From NCBI GenBank assembly GCA_003555285.1, contig PWGH01000222.1:1-6615 (forward strand): a stretch of 6,615 nucleotides of DNA. The letters run 5' to 3'. Below, in pieces: positions 1 through 5,839 of this stretch; the first letter of the stretch is position 1; each line of letters begins with the position of its first letter. This DNA is from Thioalkalivibrio sp. (lineage in GTDB: Bacteria > Pseudomonadota > Gammaproteobacteria > Ectothiorhodospirales > Ectothiorhodospiraceae). The position numbers were made by a program, and so were the translations under genes. The notes under the pieces are model-generated. The model worked only from the letters and a program-made list of their open reading frames with translations. It made no database searches and had not been told where the DNA came from.

Positions 1-1395
1 CTCAGATCCGGTATAGATCATGCCCACGTCTGTCGGCGACCGACGAAACAGGTCCACCTGCATCTCCAGCTTCTTCGGAAACCACTCGTCGTGGTCGTCC
101 AGGAAGGCCACGTACGAAGCGCGAGCCTCGCGCAGCCCGCGATTGCGGGCGGCGGCAACGCTCTGGTTTTGGGATTGGCGAAAATAGCGAAGCCGCGCGT
201 CGTGATAGCTTGCGACCACGGACGCGGGCTCCCTTGACGAAGCATCATCGACGACGAGAATCTCGAAGTCGGCGAACGTCTGGTTGAGGACACTATCGAG
301 GGCTTTCGGGAGTTGCTGCGTGCGCTTGCAGGTGGCAATAACGACACTGACAGTCGGCCGCTGCACCGACGGAAGCGATACGGAAGCTCCGGGCACGGCT
401 TCGTTCGATGCCGACTCGAGCACTCTGGCGGCAGCATCGAGTCCAAACCGAATCTCTTCGACCCGATTGCGCGAGGCTCCCGGCCTCGAAGACTTGCCGC
501 GCAGGAACCGCTGCCTGGCCAAGGCCCACAGACGCGATCCGATCGTCGGCGCGAAGTGCCGACTGCGTTGCCATGCCTGCTGGGAAAGTCCCGGGTACGA
601 GCCCGCCGCATCAGCGGCGATCAACGCGAACGAACGGCTGATCGGTGCACGATAGGCGTTGATGACCTGCTGCTCCTCAAGCAACCGTGCGATCTTCTCA
701 CGGATAGCCAATCGTCCGGCAAGACCCCCGTAGGTGTAACGCGTACTGGTCAGCGAGACCTGCCCGTCAGGCAGTTTTCGGTAATACGAGGTCCCAAACG
801 CCGACTCCACCAAGGGAACACCCATCAGCAAGGCCCGCATCACGAGATCACCGTCGTCGTTGAGCGTGGCTTCCTCATCCCATCCGCCCGTGCGAATAAA
901 GGCCTCTCTCGACCAGAGCACCGAACAGGTTGGGTAATACCATCCAGACAACCAGGCACCGAGCACATCCTGATTCTTGCTGCGCGCAATACAAGACGCC
1001 GGTCGGCTCATCCACTGCCCATCTTCACGCTGCAACCGCCGCCACCCACAGGCTGCGATCGACCCGGGTTGACAGGACAGCGCGTCGGTCAGGGCTTCGA
1101 AGACATCGGGCGCCAACACGTCATCGGCATCCAGAAACATCAACGCATCCCCGGTTGCGAGCGCGGCGCCAATACTGCGAGTGCGTGAAGCGCGGCCGGA
1201 GCACTCGGCAAACACGCGCACCACCCCATCGCACCCCGCTGCGAACCGCCGCGCAACGGCGAGGCTACCGTCGGTGGAACCGTCGTCGACGACGATGATT
1301 TCTTGAGGCGGCCGGCTCTGGTCCAAGGCGGAACCGATCGTCTGCGCCAGATAAGGTCCGGCGTTGTGGCATGGGATGATTACGGACACATTCAC
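1..1395 (-). CDS. Tandem two-domain family 2 glycosyltransferase (partial, runs off left edge)
   Basis: Likely transfers sugars from nucleotide-sugar donors to a growing surface glycan at the cytoplasmic face of the membrane. 465 codons are open from the GTG at 1395 to base 1, with no stop, so the C-terminus lies outside the window. Domain 1 starts at once: a VSVIIP strand (residues 3-8), IIVVDDGSTDGS (33-44), the DXD-type metal site DADD (89-92) and a GGWDEE...NDDGDLVMR acceptor/base segment (170-187). A linker of roughly 100 residues follows. Domain 2 starts near residue 347 with a VSVVIAT strand, LVVDDAS (from about 380), AAARNRG and the metal site LDDHDEW (about 432-438), then is cut by the edge. 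Both domains keep GT-A hallmarks, so both may be catalytic. The GTG start is chosen because AGGGGG lies seven bases upstream and the SVIIP strand begins at residue 4. It lies 36 bases after the upstream glycosyltransferase stop, so the two are probably co-transcribed. Family assignment is firm; donor, acceptor and linkage cannot be read from sequence. Confidence 0.9.
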   Translation of the reverse strand, partial: MNVSVIIPCHNAGPYLAQTIGSALDQSRPPQEIIVVDDGSTDGSLAVARRFAAGCDGVVRVFAECSGRASRTRSIGAALATGDALMFLDADDVLAPDVFEALTDALSCQPGSIAACGWRRLQREDGQWMSRPASCIARSKNQDVLGAWLSGWYYPTCSVLWSREAFIRTGGWDEEATLNDDGDLVMRALLMGVPLVESAFGTSYYRKLPDGQVSLTSTRYTYGGLAGRLAIREKIARLLEEQQVINAYRAPISRSFALIAADAAGSYPGLSQQAWQRSRHFAPTIGSRLWALARQRFLRGKSSRPGASRNRVEEIRFGLDAAARVLESASNEAVPGASVSLPSVQRPTVSVVIATCKRTQQLPKALDSVLNQTFADFEILVVDDASSREPASVVASYHDARLRYFRQSQNQSVAAARNRGLREARASYVAFLDDHDEWFPKKLEMQVDLFRRSPTDVGMIYTGSE

Positions 1396-1402
1396 GTTGC
1401 CG

Positions 1403-1408
1403 CCCCCT
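1403..1408 (-). promoter_or_regulatory. Ribosome binding site that decides the GTG start of the two-domain glycosyltransferase
   Basis: On the minus strand AGGGGG sits seven bases before the GTG at 1395-1393. No ATG lies at a suitable place, and the reading frame meets the upstream gene's TGA (1434-1432) a little further up, so this site supports the non-ATG start. Confidence 0.6.
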
Positions 1409-1431
1409 AATGCTGTATAGGAACGCTGACC

Positions 1432-2538
1432 TCATGACCCGTCATTGTTCAGAAGATAGCCGTAAAAGGTCTCTTCGTTATCCTCCGTGACAGGGTTGAA
1501 CGCTGTCTTCCATGTGAGCTTGTGAAGATAGGTATCCCGCGTGTACTCCTGGTAGAGACTCTCATCGAATTTTTGCCCGAGAACCTGCTGCAGCGACAGT
1601 ATGCAGGGATTGTTATAAGGAACGCTGTCTATCATCTTCCTCACCGCAGGCACAGTCTCGTATGCCAGCCAGATGCTATAATCGAAAAGAAAATAATCGA
1701 TCTGACGATCCTCTTCGATCCAATGCAGAAAGTAGCAATCCCTGACGAACCGGAACAGGAGGTTGCCCTTCGTTCCGGCTAGAAAATAAGTGCTCCATTT
1801 CGCGTGATCAAACCTTCCCGGAGAACGGTGAACAACTTTGTGGGTATAGAAATGGCGCCTGAATATGACCTCCTCGATGGGTCCCGACACGTGTATTGTT
1901 GCATCGAGCCATGCCCCACCGCATTGCGCCAAGAGCATCACCCGCAGAAGATTGGCCAACTGATTGTGCGTTATGCTCCCCGTGTCGTGCTTGGCCAGGA
2001 TATAATCCGGGATTACCACGTAGTTCGCGTAGTTTTCTTTCAACAGAACCACTACGTCGTGCGATCCACTGTGACGTCTTATGCTGGCAATGCATTTTTG
2101 CACCAATGGAGGCGCATCATGTTCGCCCTGCCACCAGAACACCCATATCCTTCCGCTCTCGTTGCTATGCCGCAACTCCTCTTCGGCCGACCGATACTTG
2201 TCTATGACCCTTCGGTACTTCTTGCGCAGATACTTCTGAATACTACATCGTCGCCGGTGCATGACGAAGTAGGTTATTTTGTTCGGTGTCCGGTGAAAGT
2301 CGAGGAATTGGCTGACCGCCGAGTAAAACGAGTATTCGACCGAATAGTGCCTTGCATTGAAACTGATCGCCCTTGATGTAGAGGCGATCCTTGAGACCAT
2401 CCGTTTGATGGACCTGAACGGCTGCCTCATGCGTTCAACTTCGTCAGGCGTAGCGGAGGTAGCAAGGCCAGTGTCAGCATGTGGTCTGCCCTCTTCTGCC
2501 GGTCGCGCTCGGCGACGGGATACCCGTCTCATCCTCAT
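1432..2538 (-). CDS. Capsular polysaccharide synthesis-type glycosyltransferase (Caps_synth / GT32-like)
   Basis: Predicted cytoplasmic sugar transferase for a capsule or related surface polymer, 368 residues from the longest start. The family pattern is visible. IWVFWWQG (131-138) opens the nucleotide-binding fold and is followed by PPLVQKCIASIRR. HNQLANLLRVMLLAQCGG (191-208) leads into GGAWLDAT (207-214), where Asp212 stands at the place of the DXD metal site of GT32-like enzymes. KWSTYFLAGTKG (248-258) and WLAYETVPA are further typical segments. No signal peptide or membrane span is evident. The start is uncertain. The first 36 residues are Arg/Ala/Glu-rich with no family look, and Met37 (2430) or Met47 (2400) are alternatives; none has a strong ribosome binding site. 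The body is much AT-richer than its neighbours (23 of 60 bases G/C at 1681-1740), a sign of separate acquisition common in polysaccharide clusters. It heads the leftward operon; the two-domain glycosyltransferase follows 36 bases later. The family call is confident; the sugar specificity is unknown. Confidence 0.85.
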   Translation of the reverse strand: MRMRRVSRRRARPAEEGRPHADTGLATSATPDEVERMRQPFRSIKRMVSRIASTSRAISFNARHYSVEYSFYSAVSQFLDFHRTPNKITYFVMHRRRCSIQKYLRKKYRRVIDKYRSAEEELRHSNESGRIWVFWWQGEHDAPPLVQKCIASIRRHSGSHDVVVLLKENYANYVVIPDYILAKHDTGSITHNQLANLLRVMLLAQCGGAWLDATIHVSGPIEEVIFRRHFYTHKVVHRSPGRFDHAKWSTYFLAGTKGNLLFRFVRDCYFLHWIEEDRQIDYFLFDYSIWLAYETVPAVRKMIDSVPYNNPCILSLQQVLGQKFDESLYQEYTRDTYLHKLTWKTAFNPVTEDNEETFYGYLLNNDGS

Positions 2539-2606
2539 TCATCGGGTAACAAGTCCGGCTTGACGCGCCGAAGACAGGACAGCCTTGCCCCTTGGAGTCG
2601 CGCCAT

Positions 2607-2618
2607 GCTGCATGCAGC
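2607..2618. repeat. 12-bp perfect palindrome GCTGCATGCAGC
   Basis: The sequence GCTGCATGCAGC reads the same on both strands. It lies about 70 bases upstream of the longest start of the leftward glycosyltransferase, where an operator for a dimeric regulator could sit. It is short, and such palindromes occur by chance in GC-rich DNA; no second copy was seen in the window. Confidence 0.3.
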
Positions 2619-2718
2619 GCGTCGAGGCGACCTGGATGCCCCGAATCCGTACCGCGGCCTCGACCCGAGTGCGACGCTGCGGATGCATCAAAACGCCTTC
2701 AGACGGTGCCACTCGACG

Positions 2719-2751
2719 GGATCGCCTGGATCGCCTGGATCGCCTGGATCG
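2719..2751. repeat. 9-bp direct tandem repeat GGATCGCCT, 3.7 copies
   Basis: Three exact head-to-tail copies of GGATCGCCT (2719-2727, 2728-2736, 2737-2745) are followed by a partial GGATCG (2746-2751). The period is a multiple of three, so every frame stays open and gives GSP, DRL or IAW repeats, but no frame here looks like a real gene. Such short arrays expand and contract by replication slippage and may differ in copy number between strains. Confidence 0.9.
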
Positions 2752-3072
2752 GCCGGCGACGAGGGCAGCGTCCAGGAAGGATAAACCGCCTCTCGCTTGG
2801 CGGGCAAACGGTCTTCAGCGGTGCTGGCAGCGCAATCGGGCGTCGCTCCGAATCGCCAATCGGAGGTGCTTGCGCATCCGCTGCAGCAATCCCGGTAGAA
2901 CAAGTGCGCTCAGCAGTGGGTCCAGGGTTATAGGAAAAAATCAAGTCGATCGATGTGCGAGCGCGGCCGAGCGGGCGGACAGCACGGGGCCGGCGTAGAC
3001 CGTCCGATGCCCCCACGCGGGCATGCAGATCCGGATATCTGGCCAGATCTTCTCCGTGCAACACAGCTCAGC

Positions 3073-3079
3073 GGGAGGG
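3073..3079 (+). promoter_or_regulatory. Ribosome binding site for the 290-residue protein
   Basis: GGGAGGG lies four bases before GTG 3084 and thirteen before ATG 3093. The spacing favours the GTG, although the ATG three codons later cannot be excluded. It argues against the longest frame start at 2955, whose extra 43 residues are Arg-rich and look like translated spacer. Confidence 0.55.
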
Positions 3080-3083
3080 TAAC

Positions 3084-3956
3084 GTGATCAGAATGTACTC
3101 GAGAAGGCTGTTGCTGCCGTTCGTGGGCATGGTGCAGATCGCCGAATTGGATCGCGCGCGGGCCCTGAGCATGGACGGTGATTACTGGTCGATCCAGTAC
3201 CGGCTGCCGGCACTGGGGCAAGAGCAAACCGGAAGGCCCAAAGTCGATCCGGGATCCACCTACACACGCGTCATCGGGTACAACCACGCGGCGGTCGGAA
3301 CCATCAGCCAGGGCCGTCTGGAACACCATCCCGTGCCCCATGCGCTGGCTGACGAACCCGTTCGCGCCGCCAGCAACCGCCTCTTCGAAGAGTTATCCGC
3401 GGCGCGCCTGCCCTTTGACGCGGTGGACCGGTACGAATACTGGCTTCTGGACGCCGACGACGGAACGCCGCTTGCACTCTTGTACACCGGTGTGGACGAG
3501 GAGGATCTGGCACTGACACCACCGCGCCCGGAGTGGCATCCGATGCCGGCCTCGGAGATGCAGGTGAACCCCCCGGAACCCCCGCAACGCTTCTACGTGC
3601 CTCCGGTCAACTACCGCCTGGAGCGAATGGTCGCGGAGCGCGCAGGAGCAAAACCTCGGGCTGGCTGGTTCGAGCGCGCGGATCCGCTCGAGGGCGGTTT
3701 CCCACCCTGCCTGATTCGGGAAGACTGGCCCAACGAAAAGGAACAGCTGCTGTGCGATCGCTATCTGCGCCGGCTCGCGCCGCGGCTGTTGATGATTCAG
3801 GGCCTACCCCATCCCCTGCGCCATCGTCTGGAGCAGGCTGCCCGGGAGCATGTGTTCGAGGTCGAGCGCTTCCATGCTTTGTATCCCGAGGTGGTCGACC
3901 ACCAGCTGCTGACCGCGGCACGGGTCGAGGCCCGCATGCGCCGGGCCAACCCGTAG
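3084..3956 (+). CDS. Uncharacterised 290-residue soluble protein
   Basis: I do not recognise this protein, and no function is assigned. It looks like a real gene: the frame is continuous, has a good ribosome binding site and balanced composition, and carries well-ordered alternating hydrophobic and charged segments. No signal peptide, transmembrane span or nucleotide-binding motif is visible. The N-terminal part (from MYSRRLLLPFVGMVQIAELD, residues 4-23) reads as short strands and includes DGDYWSIQYRLP. The middle has RYEYWLLDADDGTPLALLYT, a tryptophan/tyrosine-rich beta-like stretch, then a proline-rich linker (PPRPEWHPMP ... NPPEPPQRFYVPP). The C-terminal third looks helical (NEKEQLLCDRYLRRLAPRLL ... 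LEQAAREHVFEVERFHALYP), ending in an Arg-rich tail. The GTG at 3084 is preferred; ATG 3093 would give 287 residues. It stands alone between the divergent intergenic region and the permease remnant that starts right behind it, and appears to be the only complete gene of the middle segment. Confidence 0.7.
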   Translation: MIRMYSRRLLLPFVGMVQIAELDRARALSMDGDYWSIQYRLPALGQEQTGRPKVDPGSTYTRVIGYNHAAVGTISQGRLEHHPVPHALADEPVRAASNRLFEELSAARLPFDAVDRYEYWLLDADDGTPLALLYTGVDEEDLALTPPRPEWHPMPASEMQVNPPEPPQRFYVPPVNYRLERMVAERAGAKPRAGWFERADPLEGGFPPCLIREDWPNEKEQLLCDRYLRRLAPRLLMIQGLPHPLRHRLEQAAREHVFEVERFHALYPEVVDHQLLTAARVEARMRRANP

Positions 3957-3961
3957 GCGAA

Positions 3962-4282
3962 CCTTGCCTGGTGCCGTCCCTGTCGGCGCGCGTCGCGGCT
4001 CGCATGCGCGGTGTAACGGCGTAGGTCGAGACGGCCTTGGCCCTGGATGCCTTCACCCGAAAGGTGCTCGGTGGCGTGGTGTTTCGCGCCTCCCTTCCCG
4101 GACTCGTGGGCATCGCGCGGTAGATGCTCGCGGTGAGCTGGACGTACCTGATCCTCGCCGAGATCGTGGCGACCACCGACGGCATCGGCGCGATGATCAT
4201 GCGCGTCCGACGCTTCGTCCGTGTCGATGAGGTGATAGTGGGCATCGTGATGATCGGCATTCTCGGAGCATCGACTCCGTGA
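3962..4282 (+). pseudogene. Remnant of ABC importer permease (NrtB/SsuC/TauC type), C-terminal third
   Basis: One reading frame carries the end of a binding-protein-dependent transport permease, the inner-membrane half of a nitrate/sulfonate/taurine-class importer. From 4025 it reads VETALALDAFTRKVLGG then VVFRASLPGLVGIAR, matching the conserved EAA...G...LP loop that docks on the ATPase. It goes on with MLAVSWTYLILAEIVATTDG, IGAMIMRVRRF and EVIVGIVMIGILG, the final membrane helices. Two in-frame TAG codons break it: 4022-4024, just before the EAA segment, and 4121-4123, between GIAR and MLAV. The piece before the first stop (MRGVTA) also fits the usual approach to the EAA loop. About 150-180 N-terminal residues are missing, since the preceding unrelated gene ends at 3956. 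The usual basic tail after IGILG is replaced by ASTP and a stop. That stop, TGA 4280-4282, overlaps the GTG of the ATPase gene, a trace of operon coupling. It cannot yield a working permease. The start given is approximate; homology is clear from 4025. Confidence 0.8.
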
Positions 4283-5058
4283 GCAAGCGCTATCCGGGCG
4301 CCCGCCGCGGCGAGCCCCCACAGGCCGCGCTGGAATCCGTCTCCTTCGGACCCCAACGCGGTGCGGTGGGGATCCTGCTCGGTCCGTCGGGGTGCGGCAA
4401 GTCCACCCTCTTGCGGATGGTCGCGGGGCTGGAGACGATCAGCGCGGGACGGATCACGGTGTCCGGCCGCGAGGTCACCGGTCCGGGCCGCGACCGGGGC
4501 ATGGTGTTCCAGACCTACACCTCCTTCCCGTGGCTGACGGTCGAGGACAACGTCGGCTACGGACTGCGCATCAACAGTTCGGCAGCGGGACGTCGCGGCG
4601 GGGTGGTCGACTACTTCCTCGACCGGATCGGTCTCACCCCTTTTCGCAAGGCCTATCCCGAGCAACTCTCCGGAGGCATGCGCCTGCGCGTGGCCATCGC
4701 CCGCGCGCTCGCCAATCAGCCCGACATGCTGCTGATGGATGAGCCCTTCGGCGCCCTCGATCCCGAGACTCGCTGGCAGATGCAGGAATTGGTGCTCGGC
4801 ATCGTGCACAAGGAGCGCATGACCGTATTAATGGTGACCCACGACATCGAGGAGGCCGCCTTCATGGGGGACCGCATCGCGTTCTTCAGTCGCGGACCGG
4901 GGCGCCTGCGCGAGGTCATCGAGCCGACCTTCGGCGCGGACGAGCGCCGACTGGACAAGGCCGCGCTCAAGGCCATTCCGGAGTACGGGGAAACGGAGTC
5001 ACGAATCCTGAAGATGATGCGTGCGGAGGGCGCCCAAGCCCGCGAGCAGGCCGCGTAG
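4279..5058 (+). CDS. ABC importer ATP-binding protein (NrtD/SsuB/TauB type)
   Basis: Cytoplasmic ATPase subunit that would power a nitrate/sulfonate/taurine-class importer, 259 residues. In order: Walker A GPSGCGKST (35-43), Q-loop VFQTYTSFPWLTV (76-88), signature LSGGM (130-134), Walker B LLMDEP (151-156) with catalytic Glu155, D-loop GALD (158-161) and switch histidine His188 in VTHDIEE. All catalytic elements are present. Two oddities: the residue after LSGGMR is Leu136, where the family nearly always has Gln (LSGGMRQR), and the start lies inside the first strand. The frame upstream of the GTG reads SIDSVSKRYPG, which fits the family's opening strand, yet it offers no start codon before a stop at 4228-4230. 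The N-terminus is therefore probably clipped by about ten residues. A possible ribosome binding site CGGAG lies ten bases upstream (4264-4268). Its partner permease is a wreck and no substrate-binding protein is present, so the gene is likely orphaned or on the way to loss even though the frame is intact. Confidence 0.85.
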   Translation: MSKRYPGARRGEPPQAALESVSFGPQRGAVGILLGPSGCGKSTLLRMVAGLETISAGRITVSGREVTGPGRDRGMVFQTYTSFPWLTVEDNVGYGLRINSSAAGRRGGVVDYFLDRIGLTPFRKAYPEQLSGGMRLRVAIARALANQPDMLLMDEPFGALDPETRWQMQELVLGIVHKERMTVLMVTHDIEEAAFMGDRIAFFSRGPGRLREVIEPTFGADERRLDKAALKAIPEYGETESRILKMMRAEGAQAREQAA

Positions 5059-5123
5059 CGCGCCGTCTTTGTGCACTGAACCGAAATCAACCGCCCGCCT
5101 TCGAATCCCGGCCGAAGAGTCAC

Positions 5124-5816
5124 GTGTTGAAGGTGGTGAGGGCGAGCCTCCAGGCCTGCGCGCCCTTCAATCCGGTGCGCGTGAACTGCATCGGTGGCCT
5201 CGACGCCTGGACCCACGGCGAGATGCTGCGTTTTCCCGAGGCCGGCATGAACGCCGCCGAGACCCTGGGGCTCGACCTCTGCTTCGAGACCCACCGCAGT
5301 CGCTGCCTGTTCAACCCCTGGCGGTGTGAGCAGATCGTGGGCGAACTGCCCGAGATCCGGTTGACGGCCGACCTCAGCCACTGGTGCGTGGTGGCGGAGC
5401 GGTTGATGGTTACCGAGATGCCGACCATTCGCAGGATCGCCCCTCATGTCCGGCACATTCACGCCCGGGTCGGGTACGACCAGGGGCCGCAGGTCCCGCA
5501 CCCGGCGGCACCGGAATACGCCCAGGCGCTGTCCCGTCATCAGCGTTGTTGGGAATGTTTCTGGGATGCCCAACAGAGAGCCGGCGCCACCCGCACGACC
5601 ATGACCCCGGAGTTCGGTCCGGACGGCTACCTGCACCAACTCCCCTTCACACGAGCACCGGTGGCCGACCTGTGGGAAATCAATCGCTGGATGGCCGACG
5701 CGGAACGCCGGCATCTCTCGCAATGGCGCCACGCATCGATCGAGGCGCGCCCCGTTCGCCCGCGGGAGACGATCGATCACCTCGATGCCGCGGGTAGCCC
5801 GGTACCACCCGCTTGA
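5124..5816 (+). CDS. Sugar phosphate isomerase/epimerase family protein, N-terminally truncated
   Basis: Resembles the xylose-isomerase-like TIM-barrel superfamily (AP_endonuc_2 fold), metal-dependent enzymes that isomerise or epimerise sugars and related small molecules. Segments typical of one of its subfamilies are seen in order: VNCIGGLDAW (residues 20-29), the metal-binding strand LCFETHRSR (52-60), RLTADLSHWCVVAERLM (79-95), VRHIHARVGYDQGPQVP (108-124), MTPEFGPDGYLHQLPFT (159-175) and PVADLWEINRWMA (178-190). Glu, Asp/His and Glu ligands are all present in these. The family usually has about 270-290 residues; here the first two or more beta/alpha units (roughly 60-90 residues) are missing. 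Between the ATPase stop and the GTG at 5124 there is only non-homologous sequence, so this looks like a 5' deletion. Without that part of the barrel the protein is unlikely to fold normally. The start is weakly supported (AAGAG five bases upstream). The last ~40 residues are low-complexity and end 23 bases before the next fragment. Confidence 0.75.
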   Translation: MLKVVRASLQACAPFNPVRVNCIGGLDAWTHGEMLRFPEAGMNAAETLGLDLCFETHRSRCLFNPWRCEQIVGELPEIRLTADLSHWCVVAERLMVTEMPTIRRIAPHVRHIHARVGYDQGPQVPHPAAPEYAQALSRHQRCWECFWDAQQRAGATRTTMTPEFGPDGYLHQLPFTRAPVADLWEINRWMADAERRHLSQWRHASIEARPVRPRETIDHLDAAGSPVPPA

Positions 5817-5825
5817 TCACGTGCG

Positions 5826-5831
5826 AAGGAG
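5826..5831 (+). promoter_or_regulatory. Ribosome binding site of the membrane-protein fragment
   Basis: AAGGAG lies eight bases before ATG 5840. This fixes that start rather than the upstream in-frame ATG at 5813, which would overlap the preceding gene's stop and has no such site. Confidence 0.65.
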
Positions 5832-5839
5832 CACCTCAG

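Larger units (their letters stand above)
2539..3083. other. Non-coding intergenic region between divergent genes
   Basis: 545 bases between the leftward glycosyltransferase operon and the rightward 290-residue gene. Open frames on both strands give low-complexity Arg/Ala/Ser/Pro-rich translations with no recognisable fold, so I see no gene. The region should hold the promoters for both directions, but no convincing -35/-10 pair was found. Visible structure: a 12-bp palindrome (2607-2618), 3.7 copies of a 9-bp tandem repeat (2719-2751), a weak 5-bp hairpin CCGCC/GGCGG (2786-2803) and a 6-bp hairpin CTCCGA/TCGGAG (2846-2865). There is no T-tract terminator. An A-rich patch, TATAGGAAAAAATCAA, lies near 2931-2945 and could belong to a promoter, but nothing confirms this. 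Confidence 0.6.

Noticed and set aside
18..611. Open minus-strand frame of 197 codons inside the two-domain glycosyltransferase
   Set aside because: It lies in another frame of the real gene, is rich in Arg, Ser and Pro, and has no family features; the true frame through 1-1395 shows all GT2 motifs.
313..1188. Plus-strand frame of 291 codons opposite the glycosyltransferase
   Set aside because: It is an antisense shadow produced by high G+C; its translation is low-complexity and motif-free, while the minus strand encodes a clear enzyme.
1283..1300. Palindromic CGTCGTCGACGACG
   Set aside because: It encodes the VVDD motif of the first glycosyltransferase domain, so codon constraint explains it.
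2846..2865. Hairpin CTCCGA / TCGGAG as a terminator
   Set aside because: The stem has only six pairs with an 8-base loop, no T tract follows, and no gene ends just before it.
3607..4809. 400-codon minus-strand frame across the unknown protein, permease remnant and ATPase
   Set aside because: It runs antisense to three plus-strand genes with recognisable or ordered products; its Arg/Ala/Pro-rich sequence has no motif.
4716..5780. 354-codon minus-strand frame opposite the ATPase and isomerase
   Set aside because: Antisense shadow; the plus strand carries Walker and TIM-barrel motifs at the same place.
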